Shown here in pieces: positions 9,970-21,341 of a stretch of 64,000 nt of DNA. Within the stretch, counting starts at the first letter, position 1. Every line of letters starts with the position of its first letter. This DNA comes from Primula veris (taxonomy: Eukaryota > Streptophyta > Magnoliopsida > Ericales > Primulaceae). Below the pieces are notes generated by a model. It worked only from the letters and a program-made list of their open reading frames with translations. It searched no databases and had not been told where the DNA came from. A program made the position numbers and the translations under genes. The stretch covers positions 23,371,342 through 23,435,341 of the forward strand of contig OY821745.1 in assembly GCA_963682055.1 (NCBI GenBank). Reading direction: 5' to 3'.

Positions 9970-10275
9970 TTAATACTGTCCAACTTCAGTATCTCCAATT
10001 CCGGAATTTTCATGTCTTCCATGTTTAAAGACTTTACACCTTCGACGTGTGTCTTTCGATGTTGTCATTTCCGATGTTCCACGTACTTGAGGATTTAGAG
10101 CTTGGTAAATGTCACTTAGAAAATGTTGATATACTTGACATCTCGCACCCTACTATTAGGGAGATTTTGATTTTAGAATGTAAGTGTTTCATACTGGTGA
10201 TCAATGCCCCTAGTCTTTTATGCTTTGAGTTTCTGGAATCCGGAGCTAGAGAGATCCGGATTGATCATTTGAAAG
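9970..10275 (+). pseudogene. F-box/FBD LRR fragment
   Basis: Starting near 9997 it reads IPEFSCLPCLKTLHLRRVSF, shifts frame, then continues as VLEDLELGKCHLENVD, ISHPTIREILILECKCF and INAPSLLCFEFLES to about 10275. These are leucine-rich repeats of the F-box/FBD family, which usually join an F-box at the N-terminus and an FBD domain at the C-terminus; neither is adjacent here. It is the longest and cleanest of the three LRR fragments in the unit. One frameshift near 10070 breaks it. Confidence 0.7.
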
Positions 10276-10489
10276 GGGGTGAATGGGTTGGGTTTCGGTT
10301 GACCCATACTATTTTAATGATTTTCCAATTTATCTATTCGATGTTATAATGCTTGGTCTTTTGCAAAAAAAGAAAATGTATATTTCAGGACTTAAAATAA
10401 GGGAGCATTCGATAACGAAGCCATTGGTTCAAGAGGAAGTCGATTCGAAGTTCAAACAAGTAAGTTACGAATTTTCATAAAATATAAGC

Positions 10490-11450
10490 CAAGCACTGGT
10501 GCTATCAAGGGAAGCACTGGTGCTTCACACGTTGAAAACTGACAGAATGTTCCAGAGGCCCAAACATTGGTGCTTCATGGTTAAAGCACCGGTGCTTCAG
10601 ATTTCAGGAACTCGAATCCACCAGCAAACACTTCCGCACTGGTGCTTCAAGTTGAAGCACTAGTGCGCCAGTACACAGATTCATAAAAATAGCTTTTCAA
10701 TTTTTTGAACAGTGACTTTATCTATTGGATATAACCTATAACCAATCCAAACAGTCGTATGGTGTCCAATGGTCATTTTGGGCTACATATACACCTTCAT
10801 ATCTCTCCCAAATCACCAAGAATGAATCATAACTTCCATTGAAACATAACTCAGTCTCAAACTCCACCAAATCTCACAAATTAACTTAGTTAGAAGTAAT
10901 CAAATAGTGAGGGGTTTTCTAGTATTTGACAATATTGGTAAATAACAAATTATAAGCTCAAACTTGAGAGAGTGATTGGATATAGGCTTAAAAGTCAATT
11001 TATGACTTAAAGCTCTAGATTAAACATTCGGGTTTACTCAAGGTTTTAGAGGGAGCTTTTAAGCTGGGGTTTTGTATCCTCTTGTACTTATTAAGATTGT
11101 ATTCTCGGGTAGAGGGTTGGCAAATCGATTGATTAACTCAGTAGGATTTGTAATGTTGGAAAGAAAATTATAATGAAATACTCGGTAAAGTAATTTTCAA
11201 GGAGAGGACGTAGGCGGGTTTGTCAAAATTCAGGTGTCAATCTATGTTCCTTTACTCTTCACTTTCCGCAACTTATTTATTTGTGATTGTGCTGTTTGCT
11301 TCAACTTATTTATTGTTTATCATCATATATCTATTATTGAAAGTAGATATCGAGCTAGTTGGCTTTTTAGTTGCGCTTAGAATTGAATTCCGTGAAAAAC
11401 GCTTAAAAACTTATTCACCCCCAATTTAAGGTTTCGCCATCTCGGGCCAA
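10490..11450 (+). mobile_element. Ty1-copia LTR remnant with repeated palindromic motif
   Basis: From 10494 to 10675 the motif gcactggtgct, or variants of it (gcaccggtgcttc, gcactagtgcg), occurs about six times in a partly palindromic arrangement. Downstream are features of a copia LTR 3' end: tcttgtacttattaag, the string gaggacgtaggcggg near 11205, and a pyrimidine-rich acttattcacccccaa near 11408, followed by ggtttcgccatctcgggccaaca. No internal polyprotein follows, so it is a solo or truncated LTR. Exact ends and target duplication are not clear. Confidence 0.6.
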
Positions 11451-11990
11451 CAATGGAGATAGTTGGAGCTGCAACCTTCTCCGCCCTCATTTGGATAAAA
11501 AAAAAATATATACAATTTTACAATATATATTGATTAAAGTCTTCAAATATTAGCGTTTCAACCCCCATTACCAAAATTTAAAGTCTGTAACCCTTTCAAT
11601 TTTTAAGTTTCGTCCATGTGTACTTAAACAAACGGGATCCCTTGGGTTGACGAGTTTTATGCCCATTCCTAAATTAATTGAGAGTTTCTATGATCCAATC
11701 TGCTTCCTTAACAATACTCTTGTTACATACTCCTATGGTAATTATAACTAAGAACTAAGAAATAATCTCAAATATCTCTAAAAACCTATATATATTGTCC
11801 TTGATATAAAGTTGTAGCAGCAAAAATAGAACTAACTCAGAAGAAAGAATACAAATTCTAATGAAGGGGTTTCTTTAGTAAGAATATAGTATAAATATCA
11901 ACGAAAAGGAAAGAAAAAAACTATATTTATTAATCAGAATATGTAAAACAAACAAGTAAGTATTGCTAATTTGTTTCTAATTTTGTGAAA
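11451..11990. other. No recognisable feature
   Basis: This AT-rich stretch holds no open frame of note, no terminal repeats and no recognised motif. It is identical or nearly so in unit B. Confidence 0.6.
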
Positions 11991-13440
11991 AATATTTATC
12001 TAGATTTGTGTTTTAATACTTATTAGCTATAGGTTAGGGAGAGAGAAGTAGAGAGTGAGAGGGAACAATATATAATATTATTGGTGAATGAATGAGAGAT
12101 ATACGATCACCTAACCCTAATAGTAGGGTAGAAAGTATGGTTACAAAATCTACTTAGTGCCCAAGCAAGATATCTAATAGTAAGGAGCAAGACTCCACTA
12201 TAACCTTTTATAATATTCTAGAACCTTCTACAAGACTCCTTCTCATACGTCTTGAGTTATTCGTTTTCATGCAGTCGATTTGATTCGAGTTCATTCGCAG
12301 TGCTAAATACATAAAACCTTAGGGTCAGAAAATCTAGTGTGGGACAAAATCGGTACATAGGAGAAACTGTGTAGTTGAATGATATAGGCCAAAATTTCAT
12401 TTAAGTAACTAAACATAAAATAGTGTTACTCATTAAAACCTTGATAGAGCAAATCCAATGGAAAAATCTATGATCGAAGGAAAAAGAGTGTAACCGTGGT
12501 AGTAGTAGAGGTTCAACTACAAAGCAGCTGTCTCATCAAAATCTTGACAGAATAAACCCAATGGAAAAAACCTCTAGTCGAAGGACAAAAAAGTAAACAG
12601 TGGTAAAAAGTATAAGACAAAATACTCTCTCTGATTTCAGGAACGTATAACAGGGAACGTGTCTCGTTAAAAACTTTGCCAAGAAAAACCTAGTTAGAAA
12701 AAACATTGGATTAAGAACAAAAAAAACATACAAGTATAAAATAAGATGCTCCTGCTCACTTGCACACGATAGGGTGCGAGATAACAAATTGATATGCATG
12801 GTATATTTAGAGATTCATGTTACAAACACGAAACCAATAGCATATGTAATACATATTATGTTTGCTATTAACATTAACATGCGGCCTTCAAGCAAGCAAA
12901 AGTGGTTATACATGGAAGGTGGATTTATTCTTACACATGCAAATTCTATAACCAAACAAAATAGGATGCATACGGGTGTAACATGTGATTTAGCTTAAAC
13001 AATTAATATGCGTATAACATGTGACGTGTACAGTATAAAAAAATTTGCATACGGGTACCTTACTCTTGATACGTTGATAAATGTCGATATAACAATAAAC
13101 CAATAAACCCGGATAAATCTCAAGATTTATATTATAGAACCAGAATACTAGTTGTACTCTAATCTTCAATAACAGTGCTGATAACGTATTTGTAATACTT
13201 ATTAACTATAGCTTAGGGAAGGAGAAGTAAAGAGAGAGAGAGGGGACAATATAATATTATTATCAATGAATGAATTAGAGATATAAGACCGCATAATCCT
13301 TCTTATATAGTAGAAGTTAGGGTTAAAAACCTTATTTAGGACCCAAGCAAGATCCCTAATAGTAACCAGAAAGACTCCCCTAGAACTTTCCAGAATCTTC
13401 TAGAACATTCTACAAAAAAATTGTTTTTTTTATGGAAATA
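11990..13440. mobile_element. Deleted LTR-retrotransposon remnant (direct repeats, no coding)
   Basis: About 11999-12250 and 13170-13430 are direct repeats of one another (aatacttattagctatag versus aatacttattaactatag; gacccaagcaagat in both; tctagaaccttctac-like ends), about 1.2 kb apart, like LTRs. Between them are three imperfect repeats of a segment of the form aaaaccttgatagagcaa, ccaatggaaaaa, gtcgaaggacaaaa (near 12427, 12538 and 12668). Such segments are common in noncoding parts of plant LTR elements. The second repeat is preceded by gtgctgataacg. No gag or pol is present, so it resembles a TRIM/LARD type or an internally deleted element. Confidence 0.55.
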
Positions 13441-13619
13441 CTTGTGTGCCTTTTTAAAGCATACTATAAGATTTTTGTAAGTCGTCTATTTGGTCCAGAC
13501 ATTATCCTGGCTTTTCTAAAATATCCTAAAACAAACTTAATAAGATTTTAGTCTATTTGTTTTCATGTTATGTCCAAGTATTATCATGACCCTTCTAACC
13601 AATTAATCGTCAACTGTTT

Positions 13620-13960
13620 GGCTTTGGTTCTGTTTTGACCAAAATAATAATTAAAACCGATCCAAACCAAACTAATTTTGAAGAAAAATACTGTGTAAAA
13701 GTTTCACTAAGATATGAGTTTATAACTATTTTATCACAAAATAAAACTCAATTGCATTTTTGATACAACTTATAAAGTTTGTACATTATAAACTGACAAT
13801 ATCGGTTTGCTTTGACTTGGTTCGGTTTCGAATCACTAAAACCACTAACCGAACCGATTAGATCGATTTATGGATTTATAAACCAAACCAACCCAAAAGA
13901 CAATCCGGTTTGTTTGGTTTATGATCGCTTGGTTCGGCTTTTTTGTTCTCGTACCCCCTT
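13620..13960. mobile_element. MITE-like repeat rich in ggttcggttt
   Basis: The left part has ttggttctgttttgacc and aaccgatccaaacc, and the right part has cttggttcggtttcg, accgaaccgatt and cggtttgtttggttt. The inverted gg(t)ttcggtt strings flank an AT-rich centre, a pattern of widespread plant nonautonomous DNA transposons. Precise termini and target duplication were not resolved. Confidence 0.5.
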
Positions 13961-15290
13961 GTGCATGGTTTTCTTTTGATTTTGTTAAAACTTAAAATGT
14001 GAGAAAGTGCGATCGTTCCTTTTTAATCTTAATTGGAATTAATGTTATTTTTAGTAGTTTAGGAGTACGAACGGACAAAATAGGCATGGTTTGACCCGAA
14101 TCAAACATGGTGTATGTGGCCAAAATATACAATTTTATACCAAACCAAATTTTATGCATCCGTTGATTTGGTTGGGTTTGGATGGAGAAATATGACAATT
14201 AGGTTTGGATCAAAGTTTTCCAAATTGTTCACTAATGGTTTTGGAAAACGATTTCACCTAACGTGTTGAAATCCTAACCATTTACACCCTTAATAACAAT
14301 ATATTAGAGCTTGAGGAATAATGACAACCCAAAGATTCATGTATATTTCTCAAAACTAATTTATTGTTGAAACTAGAAAGTACAAACCATCTAAAATAAC
14401 TCTTTGTTCGTCTTTATATCTTTAGAAATACTAGTGAATGAAGAATTTAACTGGTTTATAAAGAAGGTACAAATAAAAATTCATAACATAATGCAATTTT
14501 TTATATATAAGTAAATGGGAAAGATTACCGTTTTTTTTAGAGATAATGATCGCCATACATTTGCATCAATGACTACATCATCTTCGAGTCCGGATCATCT
14601 AACTCCTAGTCTATGTCCCCTTTCGTGTCCGCTTTCTTTTTTAACCCAATATATTTGTTAAAAAAATTGAAAAACTTTATGCAATATTATGAAATTTGCA
14701 TATAATATATTATAAAAGTCTATAAAAATGTGTAACAAGTTGTAAAAATATATAATTTGGGCAAAAATAAGCAAGGAACGAAAGGTAAAGAAAGTAGGGG
14801 ACAGAGGATCCGGACTCATCATTTTCCATTCTTGTAGGCGCATCAGAATTAGAGTTATGTCGAGGGTTATACAATTCTAGTTAATCGGCTTATTATATTC
14901 GAGCCCCAACAAGTGTCAAAAAGGGATTGGTTGTGGTGAGCTGTAGATTTGTCAGCATAATATCCATGTATAATGAGAATACCTTTCTTTCCATTAAATA
15001 CTCAATACGTATTGATACAATGTTTCTAGTCTAAAATACATAATTTAATGTTACTTTTATTTTTTTATTTATTATTTATTGATTAATTTCATAATGGTTA
15101 TGAATAACGTTGTACATATAAATATGGAGATGATTTTCCGTAGTATAAAACAATACAAAACACTTAAACGACTTGATTAAATTACTTCATTTTTCAAATG
15201 TTTACCTTAGTAAGCGGTCGGGGTCTTCACTAAAACTAAAATTACTAGATAAAAAAGTAAACATTAAGATACTAAAATCTTACACCCATT
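13961..15290. other. AT-rich spacer with dispersed repeat pieces
   Basis: No gene is visible. The segment 14690-14840 (tattataaaagtctataaaa, then gggatccggactca-like ends) recurs in decayed form at 24480-24590 and 55800-55925. The segment 14900-14990 (aagggattgg, agattt, gtcagcataat, taatgagaatac) recurs at about 54705-54775. These look like fragments of short nonautonomous elements. Confidence 0.45.
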
Positions 15291-15491
15291 TTGAATCATT
15301 GGCGGAGCTACAATATACTGCAAACCCTTAAATTGAGCATAATGCATCATTTTATACAAGCAAATCAAGGGTGGCCTCTTTGGTAGGAGGGGCAATCGCC
15401 TCTCACCTCACGACTTCAAATACTTTCTAGGCGTGACGATGCCGAAGGTCACAAAAATAATTAATTTAATTTATATATATAAATATATATA

Positions 15492-15572
15492 GGGAGGATC
15501 TATACACACATAAAAAAACACATTATGTTTACACATCAATCACAACCCTCCAATCAAACCCTTATATATATA
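15492..15572. mobile_element. Short (~80-bp) element present only in unit A at this site
   Basis: The aligned position in unit B (near 44225) is a plain TA run. In A it contains agggaggatctatacacac through ccaatcaaaccctta, bounded by tatata on each side. The ends tataggga and tccc-like aaaccctta read as a weak inverted pair. The first ~30 bases of the same element occur in unit B at 45771-45795, a place where unit A has unrelated sequence. This suggests a small mobile or copied element. Confidence 0.5.
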
Positions 15573-17252
15573 TATAACAAAAATATACGTGTAAATATAC
15601 GCTAGTAAAAAAACTTCACCCCCACCTAAACCAATTTAAGACCGCCAAGCCCGAAATTTCTTGTGTTTCGAAAGTGAATCTATCAAATTTGATCAACCAT
15701 TAACGCCATTAGAAACATTTGCCGGTAACCAAAGCGTCACGAAATAATCAAAAGGAAGGAGTAAGCATGACCATAACATAGAAATCACACTTGGAAAGGG
15801 TGTGTTAGATCAGTTAAGTCTTCCGGTCTTAGATTCTCCGGAATTCAAATTTATTGTATTTCGCCTCTACACATCTTCACTTTGTTTTCTGGGCTCTAGT
15901 GAGTTACACGCATAGTTCCAAAAGGTCAAATCTCTGATACTTTTTTTTTTTTAATGGGATGGAGTCTCTCATGGAAATAATAATTCTTATTTGCTTTTGC
16001 CTCAAAATATTTGAGCGTGTTGAAGCACGCATATAATCACGTCATCGAAGATTTTTTCTTCAAAAAAATGCAAGGAAAATGAAGTTAAGATGACTGTGGA
16101 TTTAAAAAACATCTCCCACCTTTTCTAACATATTTTAGAAACACACGTTAAGAATGAAGTTAATGATACCATCTCACCTTAGAAGAGTTATGATGACTAA
16201 TAATTTGTATCTTAATTATCTTCCTTGGACCAAATGCATACATATTTCATATTTGCCATGTTTGTTTGCGGTATAAAAAGTGCTACAGGATTAATAGTAT
16301 CGTGAGACACACGTTATATATATATATATATATGAATTGTTTATTTACACAAATTGTTTACACAAATTGTATTCGGTGTTGTATAAAATATAATACTAAT
16401 TATAATACAATTTATTTTAATAAAGGGTATAACTAATAACACATGTATGAAGAAGGTATTATTTATCACACTAATAGCAGCTAGTTATAAATTATAGCCT
16501 ATTATATTATCATGTAAACAAACATGACACTCAAATTACAAAAATGTTATACCTGCCTATAAGAGTATTATTGGCTTTTACAATTTTAGTAACCAACATT
16601 TACGTTTTATGAACTTAGCAACAAACTAATTTTTGTACAATTAAGGGTTGTATAACCATAAATCGACGAAATTTCAATCCGTATGTCTCACATTTATGAT
16701 CTTGTAACGAACGTCGACAGAATCGTACTCACTGTATGATCCGTGGTCAACCGTGACCAACCGGCACTTTCGTCATTCTGTCCAGCATCATTCCCTTTAA
16801 GTAGATGAAATTAGGCAGTTCATTGTCTAAATATAATTAAAAAAAAATACTAAGACTTTACCAACTTTACAAACTAAGAAAATCCGCAATATCTATGTAA
16901 TATTTCTTTTTAAGTAGAAATTGTTAGTTAACAACAAATTTATTTAACACTGGTTATGTTATATCATTCAGTAACCTGAATTTAACAATAGACCTTTAGT
17001 TGATGATGACGTGCCAAAAACAATTAACACGCTTATATAATTAACTATTTATTCCACAATACTAACCATGAATTAACATAATATATATATATAACTGAAT
17101 TAAAATGGCAAACCAATGTAAGACTTGATTTTAACATGCATATGTGACACTTAATATACATTTTAGTGGAGTTGTGTTAATATTTAACATATAAAAATTA
17201 ACAAGACCGAAAAAAACCAAAAAACCATTATGGTCGGTCTAAGATAATAAAT
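15573..17252. other. AT-rich spacer, no gene
   Basis: No open frame or conserved motif is supported. It contains a TA run at 16315-16333 that is shorter in unit B. Substitutions between the units become more frequent from about 15.3 kb onward. Confidence 0.6.
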
Positions 17253-17577
17253 GGAAAAAAATACGTTTAGTGTATTGTATACCTAGTGTTTAACGATTTA
17301 GATACCGGAGTACCAATTTTAACAATTGAGATATCCAAATATGAAATTTGTCATAATTGAGAATCTACTGTTAAACAAAATGATGAAATTGCACTCATAT
17401 TCGCTTGGCTATTGAATGATGAGTGCAATCTATCAACATCCGTAAAAAAAAACTCCAAATGTGAGATATAGTGACTGCAATTTCGTCGATTTATATTTTT
17501 ATTCTCTTAATTGAACAAAATTTTGTAATTTGCTAACTCAATCATTCAAAATAGTACTGTAGTACCCAAATCATTAA
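17253..17577. mobile_element. MITE of the ggaaaaaaatacgtttag family, 3' end missing
   Basis: The start ggaaaaaaatacgtttagtg matches the termini of the element at 3677-4043, followed by similar inner sequence (gtttaacgatttagatacc, ttaacaattgagatat, gaaattgcactcat). It runs to about gtagtacccaaatcattaa near 17577, with no matching outer terminus. Unit B retains only its first ~130 bases (45914-46044) and is then fused to the PMD gene. Confidence 0.65.
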
Positions 17578-18727
17578 CTATAAGAGCCTACACATCAATT
17601 TCTTCAAATTTTTTCATAATTTTGGGTGAAACACCTATTTTTTCTAACTTAACAACAAATTTGACCGAAACACATTTTATCAATCTTGCTATCACATTTC
17701 TTTTAATTATATTTTAATAGTTTTAATTAATAAAATAAGAAACAATCAATGATATAATGTGGGCCCAAGTGATAATGTCATATGATAGAAGAGACTGAAT
17801 TTTTCTACTATATTTTTTTTGAAAAAACGATCAAATCGTACATTTTTTTTACGAACCGTAGATTTTAAGTGCAGACCGTAGATCATATCTACGGTTTGGA
17901 TTTCAGTCAAAACAATAGATTAAATGTACAGACCATACATATTATCTACAGTTTGCACTAAAAAATTACCAAAATACCCCTACGTCGAATTAAATTGAAA
18001 AACAGACTTTCTTTCTTTCATAGTTACATATTTTATATAAAAATAAAACCCCAAATCAACCAAAATAAGAACTCTAACCACAAAATTTCGTCCGATTAAA
18101 TCACGTTAAGCTTTAATTCACCGAATTAGATATGCTAATTCAAGATATTTCTTAATTCCCTATTTTATTATTTATTTTAAAAGTTTCAATTTGTAAAATA
18201 GGAAAAAAGTTATAAAATATGCCAATTGATTAATTGATTATTCACTTGGTGATTATAATTGCTTGTTATTTGTTTATATTAATTAAAAAAACTTAGAGTT
18301 GTTGATATTTTTCTCGTTTTATAAAAAAATAGGGTTTTTATTCAAATTTTTTTATTTAAATATTTATTACTAATTGTTTGGTTGTCATTAATTGTGTATG
18401 TTCCTTATCTTGTTTGAATTGGGAAAAATAAAAATTGTTAGGTTTATTAATATTTACCCGTTTTGAAAATTAGGGTTTTTTATTAAATTTATTGATTTAT
18501 ATGTTAATTATTTTGTCTGCATAAATATTAGTTGTAACTTTTATGTGGAATCCTAGCTAATCTAACACTTTTGAAAAGCAAGCATTACTTTCTAGATGGA
18601 TATATTTTACCAACTATATTTGCTAGGCTAATATATGGCTAACATTTTCCGACAAATTATTTAATTTTATATCCATTTTTCATACAAGTTCTCCATGTTT
18701 CAGCCAAGTCCATAGATTAAAGATAAG
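17578..18727. other. Unit A-only AT-rich sequence upstream of the PMD gene
   Basis: This is part of a ~1.5-kb stretch (about 17386-18917) absent from unit B. It shows inverted repeats of a gaccgtagat / atctacggttt string near 17850-17960 and otherwise nothing coding. It probably is the 5' flank of the PMD pseudogene, retained in A and deleted in B. Confidence 0.55.
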
Positions 18728-19200
18728 ATGGGCAACTTACGCCAGTCCGGTCATATATCAAGTAAGACTTGGGAGGCTGAGAGAGAAGAGGGGAGAGGAG
18801 AGGCGAACAAAATACGACTATACAATTATAGTTGGGAGATACCGACGTCTCCAACGGTGGTACATAATATGATTAGAGCGGGCTTTTATGCTATTCACAT
18901 AATATGTAATTATACCGTAGATCGAGGTTTGTTTAAATCATTAGTGAATATGTGACGTGATGAGACCTACACGTTCTATTTTTACGGTGGAGAGTTGGGG
19001 ATATCTCTACAAGATTTATAGATCATGTTTGGATTGAGGGTGGATGGTCGTGCTGTTACCCGATCGGAGAGGAGTGATAATAAGGCAACCAGGTTGGATT
19101 TGGTAGAAGGTTTGTTGGGTGCTCAACCTTCTGAAAATCAAGTTGATACAAACTGTTTAACGGTTAGACTTGATTGGATATTACGTACTTTTAGAAGGTT
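18728..19200 (+). pseudogene. MAIN-like PMD gene, 5' part only (unit A)
   Basis: The ATG at 18728 opens GHISSKTWEAEREEGRGE, NYSWEIPTSPTVVHNMIRAG and CNYTVDRGLFKSLV, the usual N-terminal order of MAIN-like PMD proteins (also annotated as serine/threonine phosphatase 7 long-form homologues). Then come FYFYGGELGISLQDL, FGLRVDGRAVTRSERSDN and GLLGAQPSENQ. Two nonsense changes are specific to unit A: TGG to TGA at about 18953 (unit B reads DRWRDE) and a TAG at about 19019 where unit B has GAA. Homology stops near 19196, where A is fused to sequence that in B lies 2 kb further on. The 3' part is missing. Confidence 0.85.
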
Positions 19201-19727
19201 GGTCTTCAGAATGAAATGGATATTACATTATACTAAGCTAGAAGCAAGACGAAAGAAAGAACTTATAATCGGCAAACAATAACAATTCTACCCCAATTCA
19301 AATTTATTAAAGTGGCACTACATCAAAAGTAGTTCTTAGACCGAATCTATTTCTTAGTTTAACTAACTTCCTTTTCTAGTAAAATAAACTTATAAAAGGC
19401 GAGTATTCTTAATAACAAAGAACTTTACTGCATGCTTTAAGCTGATGAACCCCAAAAATCCTCAAATTTTAAGGTGATAAACAAGCAACCAGTGTAAACA
19501 TTTTGCCCATAATAGTGTCCCTTACCTAAAAAGAGACAAACTTTATAAACTGTCAACTAAAAATGAAAAAAATAAATAATACCCTTTTGAATAAACGCTA
19601 AGATGAGGAAACCAATGTAATTTTTTTTAAAAGCCAGCTCAGCTGGGTAATAAATTAAATACCGAGTCTTGGTTATGGTTTTTTTTCCCCAAAAACAAAG
19701 CTTAGAGAAAAGAAAAAAAAAATTAAC
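19201..19727. other. Intron-side flank of the hydrolase fragment
   Basis: This region matches 48344-48857 of unit B, which lies between hydrolase exons 1 and 2, so it is the remaining part of that intron. No coding is seen. Unit A lost exon 2 together with the PMD 3' part. Confidence 0.6.
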
Positions 19728-19841
19728 TGGAAGAATAACGGCAGGTCGGAAGTTGAGGGCGGCGGAGAAACAGAATTTCCGGCGAGTTTTGAGGCTGTGT
19801 TGCGGTGGCGACGGCGGTGGTAATGCCAGACTCAAAACCAT
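19728..19841 (-). pseudogene. Alpha/beta-hydrolase gene, isolated first exon (unit A)
   Basis: The ATG at 19841 opens MVLSLALPPPSPPQHSL and a serine/arginine-rich leader (KTRRKFCFSAAL), which looks like a plastid transit peptide, then RPAVILP. The exon ends at a GT donor at 19727. In unit B the matching exon joins in frame to an exon starting GLGNN. RPAVILPGLGNN is the strand-plus-oxyanion region at the start of plant plastid alpha/beta-hydrolases. Exon 2 is deleted here, so no function can remain. A cactcactcactcact repeat lies just upstream (19848-19870) where a 5' UTR would be. Confidence 0.75.
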
Positions 19842-19870
19842 TTTCCCACCACTCACTCACTCACTCACTC

Positions 19871-20688
19871 CCACTGACTGGTTGCTCTTTTTTTCTATAT
19901 TTTGTTTTTTACAAGTTTAAATACTAGCAAACTTATTTTTATTAATACTTTGGCTCTCAAACTTTTTAGTTTTTACTAATACTTTGGCCCTAATTTATCG
20001 CGAAACTCTATTTATTTAGAAAATGCGTTTCTATGAAAATCTGTTTCGTTTTTAAATCATACTCTTCGGAAAACGTTTTCGAAACATAAGTGAAATATTG
20101 TAAAATACTTCAATAATATATTTTTGTAATTCTAATAATACGAAAACTAATCTTTACTGAAACTTCAAGAATGTTTTGTAATAAATTAGAAAAAAATTCA
20201 TCACAACATGATGAAACATGTTTCTAATATAGAATATGTAACATTTAAATAAATTATTGGTATTGTTACTTCAATTTTAACAATATTGAATATTCATTCG
20301 TATTATAATTGTGGAATCCAAATATTAATATAAGTTATGTAAAAAGGTCATATATATTTTATTTTCCTCTATAACGGCGCTTTGCGTTTCATATAAAATT
20401 TTAAACTGCGTTTCATGTTTTCGTTTCCCATACCGATTCTTGTTCCCGTTTCACAAGTTGACAACTATGTTTTGGTCCTCAAATTTCGCCCCTCAAACTT
20501 TGCCTACCATACAAATATGCTAATAAAATTTTTATACCACTACCGTATCACACTTACGGTATACCAAAAAAGTGTTTCACACAAGTGTGGTAACCGGTAC
20601 GGTAATTGTATGATATTGTATATTATTACATCGATGTCACAAAAAATCAAAGTAGCAGGTAGTCATGTCACATTATAGTGTATATAAC
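19871..20688. other. AT-rich upstream region, no gene
   Basis: No gene is visible. The sequence aligns with 48990-49820 of unit B with many substitutions and small indels. It includes imperfect acggta/taccgta strings near 20540-20610, typical of short DNA elements. Confidence 0.55.
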
Positions 20689-21101
20689 TAGGGGTGGACA
20701 CGAAGCGGATTGAGACGGATTTATTTCAATCTTAACCCAACCCGTAAAATAAATGGCGGGGCGGATTGAGACAGATTGATGAAATTTAAATCTCAACCCA
20801 ACCCAATCCAACCCGTTATAATTAAAACCTCAACCCAACCCAATACAACCCGCAAAATAAATTACGGGTTGGGGCGGGTAGGGTTTAGATTGATTCTTAG
20901 ATTTTTATTTTGGTCCTTTATTTTTTATAGTTTGCATAATCAACCCAAATTTTAAAATAAATTGAATATTTAAAACAGAAATATAAATTAAACCCAATCA
21001 AAGTACGTTTATAACATTCACGAACAAGTAACAAAAGTAAAATATAACAATAATTAAAGGTTGGTATCTTAAAATACACACAATGTATATATAAATAAAT
21101 A

Positions 21102-21144
<43 letters not shown>

Positions 21145-21333
21145 CGGGTTGAAACGGATTGGGATGGATTAACCCGCGGTTTGTAAACCTCAACCCTAAC
21201 CCAACCCGCAAAATATATAGCGGATTGGGGCGTGGCGGATTGATTTTTTTTGGACATTCAACTCACTTCAACCCGCCCCAATCTATGCGGGTTGGGTTAC
21301 GGGACGGATTTACGGATTTTTTACCCACCGCTA
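20689..21333. mobile_element. hAT-type MITE, unit A only, perfect 8-bp target duplication
   Basis: The element begins taggggtgg and ends ccaccgcta, imperfect inverted termini of the hAT kind, and is flanked by tatataac on both sides (20681-20688 and 21334-21341). Unit B has a single tatataac at the aligned site (49813-49820). The interior is built of repeated cccaacccg / gcgggttgggg strings and a long TA run (about 21101-21141). At 645 bp with no transposase frame it is nonautonomous. The clean empty site in B indicates insertion after the units diverged, or precise loss from B. Confidence 0.92.
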
Positions 21334-21341
21334 TATATAAC

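Noticed and set aside
10494..10675. Regularly repeated short palindromes resembling a CRISPR array
   Set aside because: Spacing is irregular, the repeats are only 10-12 bases and the context is plant nuclear LTR sequence.
12536..12799. 87-codon hydrophobic minus-strand frame suggesting a membrane protein
   Set aside because: It lies in the noncoding interior of an LTR remnant, and the hydrophobicity reflects A-rich sequence read in antisense.
13620..13960. Possible transcription-factor binding cluster from ggttcggttt strings
   Set aside because: The inverted arrangement and similarity to common plant MITEs explain the strings better.
20918..21257. Minus-strand frames with long isoleucine-tyrosine runs
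   Set aside because: They are translations of a TA microsatellite inside the hAT-type MITE.
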